64,000 nt of DNA, taken from Alloascoidea africana (taxonomy: Eukaryota; Ascomycota; Alloascoideomycetes; Alloascoideales; Alloascoideaceae). A model generated the notes under the pieces. That model saw only the letters and a list, made by a program, of their open reading frames with translations, was not told the DNA's origin and did no database searches. Shown piece after piece: positions 42,504 through 53,740 of this stretch. The DNA lies in assembly GCA_030581615.1 (NCBI GenBank), contig JAKTTT010000047.1, positions 103,374 to 167,373 on the forward strand, given 5' to 3'. Within the stretch, counting starts at the first letter, position 1. Each line of letters begins with the position of its first letter. The translations under genes and the position numbers were made by a program.

Positions 42504-44129
42504 TTACAACTCATCATGAGGAGCTTCTTTAGCTGTCTCAGAAGCTTTCTCCTCTTCAGAGGCAACAGACTCGGTCTCAACGGCCTCAGACTCTGTTGCT
42601 TCCTTTTCTTCTTCTTCCTTTTCTTCGACTTCCTCCTCTTCTTCTTCTGCCTCCTCCTCGGCAAAAGCATCAACTTTGTTGGTACCCTCCGTCTTGATGA
42701 AATCAGCTAGACTTTCAACGTCTCTAGCTCCCTTGAAAACTATAGGTTCCTTGGCATCACCTGCAGGGTATAGCATGATGGTTGGATATCCGGAAATCTC
42801 GCCGGGAACGTCATTAGCAGTGTGATCAACCTTTGCAACAACGACCTTTTCAGCGAGCTTGTTACCCCAGTAGAGTTCACCAAGTTCAGCATAGTGAGGA
42901 GCTAGCTGCTTGCAGTGGCCACACCATGGTGCGTAGTACTCAAGTAGAACATCCTTCTTAGGATCCAAAACAATTTCCTCAAAGTTCTTGCCAACTACAA
43001 TGGCAACAGGTCCTTCCTGTTCTGGAATAGGCTCGGACTTGATATTGGGTTCGGCCTTTCCAGCAACAAAATCGTCAACCAACTTGGCGACAGACTTGGC
43101 AGTAATCTCTTCATCCTGTTCATGAATGTACTTGAGGTTCTTCTCAATGTCATGGATAGAGAAAGCAGGCCATTCCTGCTTCAAGTTGAGGTTTTCAGCA
43201 TGTCTTCCGAAGGCAGCCGCGTTAATACCGGCAAAGTTGATCTTACCCTTATATTTTTTGGCCAATGGAGCGACATATTCCTTCAAAGTCTCATAGGATT
43301 CAGGCGAATCGTAAAAGATGTAGGCAAGTGGGACGCCAGACTGCATATAATTTCCATATGAACCGCCATCAATCTCGCCAATAAGTGGGAACGATTGAAC
43401 AGATATAAACTTGGAAATTGTGTCGATCAGATTTGCATCTTCTTCCTTTGGTGCATACAAAACTGCTTCCCCTTCTTCATCGGACTTGAAAACACCAATG
43501 GCAGGAGTAGACTTGATGTTGTACTTCTTAATCAACTCAGTAGAGTTGGTTGCAGCCAGAGCATGTTTCATTCTCAATGATTCAGCAGCTTCCTCATAGG
43601 CCTTGACAAAGTCTCCAGAGTAGTCTTTTGGAGAAAAGAGTCCGATGGCTGCGATCTTGTTACTCTCAACAAAGGCATCAAGAGCTTCCTCAGTATCAAT
43701 GGTGGTGATAGCAGGTCTTGCAAAACGTCTCAAAAACCCGACAATTGCATCGCTCTTTCTAGCTGCTTCGTAAGGGAATTCTTGTTGGTTCTTGAAAACC
43801 TTGAGAGTTGGGTAACCACGAATACCCTGTTCAGTACATAACTCTTGGTCGACAGTACAGTCAACCTGGGCCACAGCAATGTCGTCCTCAAGCAATTCTT
43901 TTGCAGCTGCTATATACTCGGGAGCCAAAGCTTTACAGTGTCCACACCATGGAGCAAAGAACTCAGCAATGAAAAGGTTGTGCTCTTTCAAAAATGCATC
44001 AAAAGTTTCACCCGTCAGCTTGATGACTGCAGGATCATCAATCACAGCTTCGCCTTGTCCGCCAGCAGCTAAGACTGTAGTTGCGGCAAGAGAAAACGCC
44101 GAAAGAACTTTCCAAGACTTTGACAACAT
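42504..44129 (-). CDS. PDI1: Protein disulfide isomerase
   Basis: 541 aa from the ATG at 44129; the frame upstream has only a TTG. A signal peptide (hydrophobic, ending near LAAG, about residue 23) is followed by the a-b-b'-a' thioredoxin layout. Active sites APWCGHC lie at about residue 61 and again at about residue 400. The tail is very acidic (Glu-rich) and ends in the ER-retention signal HDEL. Pdi1 forms, breaks and reshuffles disulfides in secretory proteins and is the main substrate of Ero1. It lies next to another ER enzyme, the PMT2-family transferase, on the same strand. Its unusually long upstream region contains a CAGTGTG site resembling a yeast UPR element. Confidence 0.97.
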   Translation of the reverse strand: MLSKSWKVLSAFSLAATTVLAAGGQGEAVIDDPAVIKLTGETFDAFLKEHNLFIAEFFAPWCGHCKALAPEYIAAAKELLEDDIAVAQVDCTVDQELCTEQGIRGYPTLKVFKNQQEFPYEAARKSDAIVGFLRRFARPAITTIDTEEALDAFVESNKIAAIGLFSPKDYSGDFVKAYEEAAESLRMKHALAATNSTELIKKYNIKSTPAIGVFKSDEEGEAVLYAPKEEDANLIDTISKFISVQSFPLIGEIDGGSYGNYMQSGVPLAYIFYDSPESYETLKEYVAPLAKKYKGKINFAGINAAAFGRHAENLNLKQEWPAFSIHDIEKNLKYIHEQDEEITAKSVAKLVDDFVAGKAEPNIKSEPIPEQEGPVAIVVGKNFEEIVLDPKKDVLLEYYAPWCGHCKQLAPHYAELGELYWGNKLAEKVVVAKVDHTANDVPGEISGYPTIMLYPAGDAKEPIVFKGARDVESLADFIKTEGTNKVDAFAEEEAEEEEEEVEEKEEEEKEATESEAVETESVASEEEKASETAKEAPHDEL

Positions 44130-45648
44130 GGTATAGTACAATATCAGGGCAAAGGGAAAGATGAAAAGAGAGGTTAGGAAAGACAGACCAATATTTAAGT
44201 GCTCTAATGACTAAGAAACACCCGTACACCTTCCAACTGCAACGTGTCATAAATAATGCGTGGAGCTTGAACTGGCTGGTCTCACCATAAATGTCTTAAA
44301 CTGCGAATAACCTATTTTAGATCTAGCAGTATCTAGTGAACACATAACTTCATATTAGTGACGAGGCACGTACTCACGAGGGAGACTTGACAGCCAGTGC
44401 CGTGTTGGCAAGAAGAGCAGTGTGTTCAAAGAAAAAGACAATACTCGTTTAAAGTTCAGCTGCTACTCTAGTTCTGAAAAGGGCCGCCACAGTAAGAGAT
44501 TTCCGGCTCTAATGCTGGCATGATTGGGGAAGGAAAAAAAAAAATAGAAAACCAGTAACGACCAAAAAAAATACCATTATTCTAAATGGGCAAACACAAT
44601 GGGCACTTGTGTATTTTTGAAGGAATCTCTGGAATTTATTCGAATTGGTGCTGATTACCGGCCATACATTTCTCGTCCGATCCTGATCTCATCTCATGCT
44701 CACAAAGAAATATTCCCTTCGACACACACAGGCATCGGTGAAATGGATCATCGGTGAAGATTGCTCGCATTGAGCATTTCGTCAACAACCAGGATGTGAC
44801 CAGTTTATTCTGGGAATATTCTACGCAGACAAGCTCATATCAGAGATCGGATCAACATGTGAATTGGTCGCCGGAACCAATGATGGGATATCAAAAACCC
44901 CTCGGCTCAGACCAACGACGGTGCGCCCAAAATACACAAATGCCTGGCTGCTCTCATGATGACCGGCAAATATTCCAGGTGTTAATCCTGCTGAGCAACC
45001 CGTGGAGCTTATATTGACTTCTGGCGCGTGGACTGAACTTGGCCCTGCCTCCCTCCACCCAGCGGTTCAGGCCCATCCTCCTCCCAAGTTCGGGACAATG
45101 TTCACCACTGTAGAATCGCAAGGAAGATCGGAGACCTTTGCCTTAAAACCTTGTTCTTGGCCGCGTACCCATCGTTTGAGAGGTCCCGATTCCATTGGTG
45201 TGGGACCCTGCATTCGACATCCTTCCTCGTATATATTTGGCAGACCATCGCTTTTAGCGGAAATAGCTAGATAGCGCCCTTGCGAGCAGCCAAATGATTC
45301 ATTTCCAAACGTGGCATTGGCGTTCACAGCTCCTTTCTGCCCGACTTCTCCGAATACAACACACAAACAAACTGTGGGACTAAAGGAGTTAAATATTAAT
45401 ATGGGGATCCCGCAACTGAGAAAGAGATGAGCTGAGGGGTTTTAAGTTTTAGGGGAATAGAAATTACTAATCTCTTGATGTGAGCTAACCGTTAGTTCCA
45501 TCTTCATTCTTCCATTCTTCAAACAAACAAAACCGAAAGTAAATTGGTGAATTACTAATGGCAACCGTTGGTTTTTCCATAATGCATTTTTTATAAATAC
45601 GCGTGGGTTTCCATCTTTCCCACTTGCCATAGCTGGGGACAATCAAAA
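44130..45648. other. 1.5-kb divergent intergenic region between PDI1 and the MFS gene
   Basis: Long for this genome. It is less AT-rich at 44850-45300, with many CGG/CCG triplets of the type bound by Zn2Cys6 factors. A TATAAATA box lies about 50 bp before the transporter ATG (around 45593). An open frame on the minus strand (45366-45067) has no ATG, and I did not call it. Confidence 0.45.
44418..44424 (+). promoter_or_regulatory. UPRE-like CAGTGTG upstream of PDI1
   Basis: It matches the CAGNGTG core of the budding-yeast unfolded-protein response element and lies 289 bp before the PDI1 start. A seven-base match can occur by chance. Confidence 0.3.
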
Positions 45649-47382
45649 ATGAGCTATCTACTTCAGCGCTCCACCTTCGGTATAATTGTGAGATACGTTT
45701 CTGGAGGCAAGCTTTTCGCGACGCCTCCAATTGCAGAGATAAAGTTTCAAAACGATGATGGCAACAACAATGCACTTGAAAAAGGAGGAGAGAAGGAAGG
45801 CTCTGAAGGAAATCATGATGAGTTTACAAAAGAGGAGGAACAAGAAATACAATATCCAGATAATGCAAGCTCTCACGATCTAGAGGATGGAGAAGGCTCT
45901 TTTGGTGATCGCGCGTTTCATGGTGGAGCCCAAGATCAGAAACAGGGTGAAGTTGAACTTTTGAAGAAACAAGGCGAGTTCTATATCATTGAATGGAAAG
46001 AAAATGATCCTGAGCATCCCCAGAATTGGCCTACTAGTAGAAAGATTGCTGTCAACTTTCTCATCTGCCTGTTAACGTTTTCTGTTTACATTGGCGCTTC
46101 AATTTTTGTACCCGCGATTGGTGTGGTCAAAGAACTTTACGATGTGTCTTATACAAAATCGATTCTCAGTTTGTCTCTCTATGTCTTTGGCTATGGATGG
46201 GGTCCTCTGATTCTCTCTCCTCTTAGCGAAATCCCTGGTGTTGGGAGGAATCCCGTCTACATCATTACGCTGTTTTTGTTTCTGGTTTTCAACCTCATGG
46301 GGGCTCTATCACAGAACTACCCGACCCTTTTGGCATCTCGATTTTTGACCGGTTTCTTCGGAAGCCCAGCCTTGGCTACAGGAGGAGCAACTTTGGCTGA
46401 TATGTTCCACTATGCCTATCTTCCTTTTGCCATCATCATTTGGGCATGTGGTGCTGTTGCAGGTCCCGTGTTGGGTCCTCTTCTGGGAGGTTTTGCCGTT
46501 ATGAACTCCTCTTGGAGATGGCCTCTCTGGGAATTACTGATAATCTCGTCGATTGCCTTTATCATTCTGTTCATTTTGCTCCCGGAGACCCATGCCCCTA
46601 CCTTATTGGTCTACAGGGCGATCAAAATTCGAAAGTCTTTGGATAAGGAAACCGCAAGCAAAATCAGAACTCTAGACGAGATTGAAAGATCAAAAACAAG
46701 TACGCAAAGCTTCTTGTTTGATGCTCTGGCAAAACCTATTCAAATTGGGTTTGATCCTATTGTTCTATTTTCGAATATATACTTGGGTCTCTGTTATGGC
46801 TTGTTCTATCTATGGTTTGAAGCATTCCCCTTGGTTTTTGGTGGAATTTATGGCTTTAATCTGGGAGAGCTTGGATTGCCTTACTTGGCGCTAACTGTCA
46901 GTTGCGTTTTTACAGCTGGATTCTACATATACTACTACAACAAGTATTTTTTCAGGAAAACCCTGAATGGTGAACCATTTGCCCCTGAAGAGCGTTTGAA
47001 GTTGGCCGTTATCGCTGCCTTTTTCATCCCAGCCTCTCTCTTCATGTTCGGTTGGTCAGCCCGCAAAAGCGTACACTGGATTGTCCCCATTATTGGTTCC
47101 ATGCTCTACTTCCCGGGTCTGTTTTTGTTGTTTCAAACACTGCTCATCTACCTGCCCATGTCATACCCCCGATACTTTGCTTCTGTCATGGCAATCAACG
47201 ACACCTTCAGGTCTACCATGGGTGGTGTTTTCCCATTGTTTTCCAAATCTCTATATGACAGAATGAGTATTGGAGCAGCGTGTAGCATGCTGGCTGGTCT
47301 TTCAATTGCAATGATTCCATTCTTGTATCTGATATACAGATACGGAGAAAAGATTAGAAAATGGTCAAGATATGCTGACTAG
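45649..47382 (+). CDS. DHA1-family MFS multidrug transporter (Flr1/Mdr1-like)
   Basis: 577 aa. A cytosolic N-terminal extension of about 130 residues starts MSYLLQRSTFGIIVRYVSGG, the layout of Candida Mdr1 and yeast Flr1. The motif WKENDPEHPQNWPTSRK precedes TM1. Twelve membrane segments follow. LSEIPGVGRNP is the loop 2-3 motif A equivalent, and GAVAGPVLGPLLGGF is the antiporter motif C that marks drug:H+ antiporters. A long central cytosolic loop carries KSLDKETASKIRTLDE. Such pumps export benomyl, fluconazole and other xenobiotics, and are often controlled by a nearby Zn2Cys6 or bZIP factor. An ASG1-like regulator follows 449 bp downstream on the same strand. Confidence 0.92.
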   Translation: MSYLLQRSTFGIIVRYVSGGKLFATPPIAEIKFQNDDGNNNALEKGGEKEGSEGNHDEFTKEEEQEIQYPDNASSHDLEDGEGSFGDRAFHGGAQDQKQGEVELLKKQGEFYIIEWKENDPEHPQNWPTSRKIAVNFLICLLTFSVYIGASIFVPAIGVVKELYDVSYTKSILSLSLYVFGYGWGPLILSPLSEIPGVGRNPVYIITLFLFLVFNLMGALSQNYPTLLASRFLTGFFGSPALATGGATLADMFHYAYLPFAIIIWACGAVAGPVLGPLLGGFAVMNSSWRWPLWELLIISSIAFIILFILLPETHAPTLLVYRAIKIRKSLDKETASKIRTLDEIERSKTSTQSFLFDALAKPIQIGFDPIVLFSNIYLGLCYGLFYLWFEAFPLVFGGIYGFNLGELGLPYLALTVSCVFTAGFYIYYYNKYFFRKTLNGEPFAPEERLKLAVIAAFFIPASLFMFGWSARKSVHWIVPIIGSMLYFPGLFLLFQTLLIYLPMSYPRYFASVMAINDTFRSTMGGVFPLFSKSLYDRMSIGAACSMLAGLSIAMIPFLYLIYRYGEKIRKWSRYAD

Positions 47383-47830
47383 ACACAGTCTTAGTACAAA
47401 GTCCATTCTGCATCATCTTATATACATTTTTATTGGTTTCTGTTATGCCCAAGAGCGTTTTCTTTTTGACCTTGATTTCATAGTTAATTATCGGTTAATT
47501 TATCTTCCTTAAAGCTTGCTCAGGCATCTCTAATAATCCGAGTTTTCAATAATGCTTAGCACAGTGGCCTATATGTAGTGCAAAACCTAAACTAGAAACC
47601 TAGAACATTGTTGAACTCTGTTTCGCTCAGACGATGTTGGCAAAGTAGAAGCTCAAGCTGTGTCTCTAGATAACTAATGCGCACATTTGATTGGTCCCCA
47701 TGTGCGGGTAATCCCAACGGACCTTTCACTTCTTCCTCAATGATTTGAGTCCGCATTGACCGGACTGGGGAAAAACTATTGGACACTTGGTCTCCGTTCA
47801 TTATTCCTCCGGGATATATTCCGTCTAAAC
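47383..47830. other. Spacer between the MFS transporter and the ASG1-like gene
   Basis: 448 bp, AT-rich. It probably holds the regulator's promoter. No other feature seen. Confidence 0.45.
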
Positions 47831-50559
47831 ATGAAAACTCTCGGAACACCATCTATCGTTCCCCAGGCATCAATATCAGAATCCGAGTATGGCCAGAAGC
47901 GCCGAAGAGTAACTCGGGCATGCGATGAGTGTATGTACAGGTCGCCAATCACTTCACAAATGTATAATCTAACTTATTTGTCGGTAATTGCATGATGTTT
48001 AGGTCGCCGAAAGAAAGTCAAATGTGACGGGAAGCAGCCGTGTATTCATTGTACTGTCTACAGTTATGGTAGGTCTTTTTTCGACTCCTTTTGTTCATGT
48101 CAATGGTGAGCGATTAAACATAACAACTAATTAAGTGAAACCAACTTTTTGAAGAATGTACATATAGTCAACCATCAAACAGAAGAAGAGCACCGGATGT
48201 TCTACGGATAGAAAACAAACTGAAAAATGCAGAAAAAGTGTTGAATATGTTGTTTCCTGATGTCGACGTTTTCAGTTCGAATTTTGACATCTATGCTTTC
48301 CAGAAAGTGTGCAATTCAACAGACCGATCTCAGCTGACTTTGGAACATATTTCTACCGAATATTTAAAGAATAAGGGTTCGGAGCGCCCTATGTCAAATT
48401 CAAATAGTCCGAGTAATACCACTCCTATTTCTAGCATGCTGTTCCCTCAGGTCCGTACTATAATAGAGCTGGCTGTTTGTTTCTTTCTTATCGTCTAGTT
48501 ACTAACTATTTAACAGCAGGTGGATGGCTCAATTGAATCCAAATATGGCAGAGAGATAAAGATAATACTACCACCAAAGTATATTGCCCTGAGGCTTGTT
48601 GAAGTGGTATGGGGAAGCGCTTGCGTGCTTTTCCGGTTCTACCATCGTCCGACATTTATCAAAGACCTCGACAGTCTATACGAAACTGATCCCACGGAAT
48701 ACACTGACAAGCAAAACAAGTTTCTGCCGCTAGTATACTCTGTCATGGCCGTAGGCGTCTTGTTCTCCACAGACAAACGCAAGACGGAGAAAAACGTAAT
48801 GATTGACTCTTCTGAGGGATACCAGTACTTTGTAGCGGCCCGCAAACTCATCGATATAACAGATGCCAAGGATATATACGCTATTCAGACTATTGTGATG
48901 CTCATCATATTCCTGCAATGCTCTGCCCGATTATCGACATGCTATTCCTACATTGGGGTGGGACTGAGGTCAGCACTACGTGAGGGCCTGCACAGAAAGC
49001 TTAACCAACGGTTTAACCTAATTGAGTTAGAAGTGAGGAAACGAATATTCTGGACCATAAGGAAGATGGACATCTACGTAAATTCTATGTTGGGGTTGCC
49101 TCGAAGCATTGCTGAAGAAGACTTTGATCAAGATATGCCAATAGAATTGGACGATGAGAATATAACCGAAACGGAATATCTTCCTCAGGAGCCAGGAAAA
49201 ATATCTTCAGCTGGAATAGCAAACGCCCATACCCGACTAATTTCGATTCTTTCGCATATCATTGCTGAAATATACCCTGTTAAAGGAGGAAATCAAAAGC
49301 TATCAGCCTTTAATGTGACACATTCCAAAGTTTCTGCGATGGAAAACGAATTACGCGAGTGGCTACAATCACTTCCGGCAGAACTAAAGCCCGGAGCAAA
49401 TCCAGATGCGCGATATTATAAGGCAAACAAGCTGTTACACTTTGCATTCTGCCATGTTCAAATTGTACTGTATCGACCATTTATTCACTATTCTAGTCCA
49501 CGCTGCCAATCCCGCGCCTTTGACGACAAAGCCAAGGCGTGCGCTAGAAACTGTATCAATGTTGCGAGAACGGTGGTTTACTTGGCCGAAGAGCTGATGA
49601 ACAAGGGCCAACTGGACGGTGCATATTGGTTCTCTGTTTACAGCTTGTTTTTTTCTGTTGCATGCTTGGTTTATTACGTCCACGAAAATGGTAACACACA
49701 GCTTTCTCTTCTCATAAAAAAAGACGCTGAGATAGGACGGGATGTCCTAACAGCCTTGAAAGGGACCTCTACCGCCGCTACCAGAACTCATAGCATTCTT
49801 AATACTCTATTTGAACAACTGAACAGGAGGACAGTAAATATTCAAATGACTACCCCAACAGCATTAGAAAATAGTGGTGATACGCGAAATCTCACAGTGA
49901 GACCTGCACAAGGCTCTTCCACCACCGAGCCATCCAGGCATTATGTCACAACGATGGAACCTACGGATATTTCTAACCTTGATCTGCAAGCATCGTCGCA
50001 ACCAGATTTGCAGGCATCTCTTTCGTTGTTTACCCCGTCGCTCTCGATGCCAACCAATGATGTATCGTTTGACAAAGCTAATAATTCCAACAGTAGCATC
50101 AAAAGCAGTAATGACCCCAGTAAGAATACCACAATTGGCAAGTCAGACGAAACATTTTCAACCCCATTTTATGGTGATTTTGCAACAGAAAATACAGATA
50201 ATGATACCTCTTCTACTTCTACTGGCATGATTAGCGCCCAACAAGCCTATGTACCAGGGATGATGGATCAACTCGAAGTTCAACTATTAGGGAGGTTTCT
50301 GCCACCTTATATGCTTGAACAGAAGCCAGAATCAAACCAAAAGGTAGACGCCAACCCAGTACCAACTAATCCACCTTCAATTCCAACCGGAAATGTCGAC
50401 CTATCAAGCACCAAAGAAAAGAGCAACAACACTACTAATGATCCCTATCTCGATCTGTTTGGTTATCCCACTACTGAGCAGAGTGAACCCATGATGTTTG
50501 ATCTTTCAGGTTTCGACCAAACTTCCGAAAAGCCAGACACGCCTCTTGATTATTCTTAG
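47831..50559 (+). CDS. Zn2Cys6 transcription factor, Asg1/Por1-like
   Basis: Four exons: 47831-47930, 48003-48068, 48155-48450 and 48517-50559 (2505 nt, 834 aa). Splicing assembles a perfect zinc cluster, C31-x2-C34-x6-C41-x5-C47-x2-C50-x6-C57. It reads RRRVTRACDEC, RRKKVKCDGKQPCIHC and TVYSYECTYSQPSNRRR, closely like yeast Asg1 and related fungal fatty-acid or stress regulators. The fungal-specific middle homology region follows (GLHRKLNQRFNLIELEVRKRIFWTI and GLPRSI). A long Ser/Thr/Asn-rich tail probably holds the activation domain. The last intron ends in CAGCAG, a tandem acceptor that may add or skip one Gln. Two introns lie within the DNA-binding domain. Target genes cannot be read from sequence, but the adjacent drug transporter is a candidate. 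Confidence 0.9.
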
Positions 50560-52532
50560 TCGCGTGTGAGCAGGTATCTTTAGTTAAGAGTCTCAAAAGG
50601 ATTTGTTTCCCCAAAATTCTGCAATTACAAGACACAGATGAATAGGGCTTTTTTCAAAAAACTGAAGAGGAAACAAGACAGATTATTATTAGAAAGATGC
50701 TTCGGACTTTGGCGATTACTACAGTAGCATAGACGAGCGGTCTCACCAAAAGCCAGCTCTTTCCTTATCTTTATTCTAGTACTCTGAATAAACCCGTGGC
50801 AGACACAATTCAAGTATTGTAGATCATTCTTTTATCAATTTTTTTATCTTTATCTTTCAACTGGGTTATATACTCCAGGCAAGTATCCATGTTCCTAGGG
50901 TATCTGTGGGGTTGGGGCAAGATCATTGGATGAGTACTGGAGGATCGAATGGCATATGTTATGTTTGTATGTCACTTTGAAGTTGATATACAGACGAACA
51001 GGATTTGTGGTATCTCTACACAAGCCATCCTCCAGTCCTCATCCAATTTGAGGAACTTGCCCCACTCTCTCATTATCTATATTCGAATAGAAGAAATAAA
51101 CCAATAGATTATTGCCCCAGTGTCCTTTTTTGCGTTTAAATTGAAATAAATAGAATTATCACCTCTTGAACAGGTATTCCTGGCAAAAAAACCTTAAATA
51201 TCCCCTTGGTCTGTGGTGTTTTGTTCCACGCCCATCGACAGCTACAGGGAAACGTCGACCTCTAAACGACGAACAATAGGAAAAGAGCTCATTGTTTCAT
51301 TCAAGAATTATTATTAGACTCGTGTATAATAATACAGTTAGTTCAATAAAATGTGTCCCGCCTGTCTATTGGAAAAGAATCTAGCTGCAAAGTTTGACCG
51401 TGCAAACTATCACATTTCGGTTGTGTTGTCGTGATTTGTTAAGCATACAAAATACCTTAAAATTTAAAAAATGCGCATACTCATATCCCGGAGACTCATA
51501 AGAATATAGCCAAGGCTATTAAGTTGTCTTTTGTTGTTTTGGCGAATTTGAGAGCAGATATGAAAATGTTTGGAACCCAGATGAAGATCAGTTTAAGTTT
51601 GGTTTATAAAAACAGAAGGCAAAACGCAAAGTCCTAAAATGGCTTTTCATGTTATTTCTCATAGTTTTTGCAGTTTTGAATGTAATTTAGAACACTGGCG
51701 AAGGCCAGATTAGGCCAGATTACTTCCTTCCTTTACAAGGGTGTCCATGTGATGGAAGCTGGTTTCCAAATGATTGTCCAAGTTTTAGGATTACAACCTC
51801 TGAAGGTAGTTCTATCAAAGAGAGAAGGCTCAATGATCATTTTTATTCATCTCAGAGGAAGAAATAAAGTCTTGTAGTTCTAGATAACGATCTCTCTCGT
51901 GTATCAGCAATGTGATGAAAAAATACATTTAATCTAAGTTTCACCCCATGTCTTCTTTTTAATATGACAAGTATATAAAATTTAATCAATGTGTATAAAA
52001 ACGCATGCTTCTCTGGTTCAGAGTTCTTTACTTAATAGTTCTCTAATTCAGGGAACCTTTCAACATCGCTTCTGTATATAAGTTTTTAAAAATAACAACT
52101 TCGAAAAGGCAGCATGCTGTGGGAAATATAATGGATAACTAAAAGATCACAAAATAGAAATTGATGTGTTGAGGCACGACGAAATCAAGATGATCGGTTA
52201 TTGATTCAGTTCCCTGTTCTGATAACTACACCATGCTTGGTTCTACACGCGCATCGTGTCTCGCATTCATATATATTTTTCTGCTCCCTATTTTTCTTTG
52301 ACTAGCTGCCGTTTGTATAGCCTTCAATACATATATTTCTCTTAAACTGATTGTCGTTTGTGATTGTTCTCTGAGTTCACCGTGGTTAGTGTCACTGCGT
52401 ATCTCATCCTTCATCGTTGATGGTGCAGCAGTTATCTACATTCCGGGTAATCTAAGGTAAAATTTGTGTTAATTGCCAAAAACCCTTAATGCTTCTGTGA
52501 ATCACAGAGGTGAAAATATACAAGGAAGAGAA
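50560..52532. other. 2-kb intergenic region before RPC19
   Basis: No supported gene. AT-rich with many stops on both strands. The RPC19 promoter motifs lie at its right end. Confidence 0.5.
52403..52450 (+). promoter_or_regulatory. PAC-like and Reb1-like sites upstream of RPC19
   Basis: CTCATC (52403-52408, reverse of the PAC core GATGAG) and CGGGTAA (52444-52450) lie 83-130 bp before the RPC19 ATG. The same two cores occur in the NAN1-RPB10 promoter. Confidence 0.5.
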
Positions 52533-53276
52533 ATGGCCAAAGAGGAACCTCAAGATATTGATATGGCTCATGCAGATGAACCTGCGGATGTGCCAGTTCA
52601 AGAGGAAGAAGACCCAGAAATGGCCGAGAAGATAAAATTGGTAAGTTCAAGATGGATCCTGAAGCGTGAAAAACCCCCCAATAAAGAAGAGCTCTAATCA
52701 TTACTTTGTGCAAAGCTGCCTGGGTCGACACCTGATGGAACTGCGGCTTCTTTCCAAATACTGAACGAAGATCATACATTGGGAAATGCTTTACGATACA
52801 TGATAATGAAAAAGTAGGTTTCCTTTACTACCTCTTCATTTTAAGAAAAGGTGGAGTAAAACGTCCCCGTTTCAACAATCATTATTCTTAAAAAGACAGA
52901 GCTAGGATTTGGATGCAGAAGAAAAGCAACTAACTGATATCCTGTAGTCCTGAGGTTGAATTCTGTGGATATTCTATTCCTCATCCTTCAGAGGCAAAGT
53001 TAAACATTCGAATTCAGACATATGGTATGCTAAGTTGTCATTTAGAACACGATAATATACTTCCGTTTCCGCATTGAATTCAATGGAAACAAACTTTGTG
53101 CAATTTCTAACAAAATGATATCTTGATTAGGATCAATCACGGCAACAGAAGCATTTCGCACTGGACTAGATAACCTTACAGAACTGTGCGATCATGTAGA
53201 AGATAAGTTCTACCAGCGGGCAGTCGAAAGCAATGTGCCTTTCGATTTCCTCATGGCTGGAGAAGAGGAGGAGTAA
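52533..53276 (+). CDS. RPC19: RNA polymerase I and III common subunit Rpc19 (AC19)
   Basis: Four exons: 52533-52640, 52716-52813, 52948-53024 and 53131-53276 (429 nt), giving 142 aa, the same length as yeast Rpc19. An acidic N-terminus is followed by the Rpb11-like alpha-motif [20 protein letters not shown], then [19 protein letters not shown] and RIQTYG. The C-terminal helix ([18 protein letters not shown]) pairs with Rpc40 in the alpha-like heterodimer that seeds Pol I and Pol III assembly. All donors are GTA(A/G/T)G. A clear CTAAC branch site is visible in introns 2 and 3, and only CTAAT in intron 1. The junction at KIKL-LPGST uses CTG where yeast has Leu, which supports the standard code. 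Confidence 0.97.
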
Positions 53277-53740
53277 AAGGACTCATCTCAAAACCATTTT
53301 TAATACGCGATGTACATTAATAAATATTTGGATGCTTGAAATAGAATCTCATTACAAACACTCCATTGAAATTTCCATAATTTTAGGCTGGTAAAAACCG
53401 ATTTATGTCCTGGGCAATTAGAGATGAGTCGTTCCGGTGATGAATCAGTACGAAGATTACACACATATCGTAGTTTTAGTGCCACTGAATAAGGTTTACT
53501 ATTCCTGAGATGTAATGAGTACACTTGAGCTGAGACTATTCAGGTAGAGCATCAGTTAAGGGAAAAGATCACACTGTATAATATATATATATCGAGCACA
53601 TCCTTCTTGAGCATTAATAAGCTAAGGCGAACAGACCATAACGCAGTAGGCGGGATATATTGAAACTCAAGCTTAACCCTTAGTGCTCCCAGTCAAACGT
53701 TCTGAAAGAGCTTCCTGCACATCTCAACTTATGATATCTA
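53277..53740. other. Spacer between RPC19 and the phosphatase gene
   Basis: 464 bp with an alternating TA run near 53580-53590. No gene seen. Confidence 0.45.

Noticed and set aside
45067-45366. 99-codon minus-strand frame
   Set aside because: No ATG start and no recognised family; could be chance in a less AT-rich stretch.
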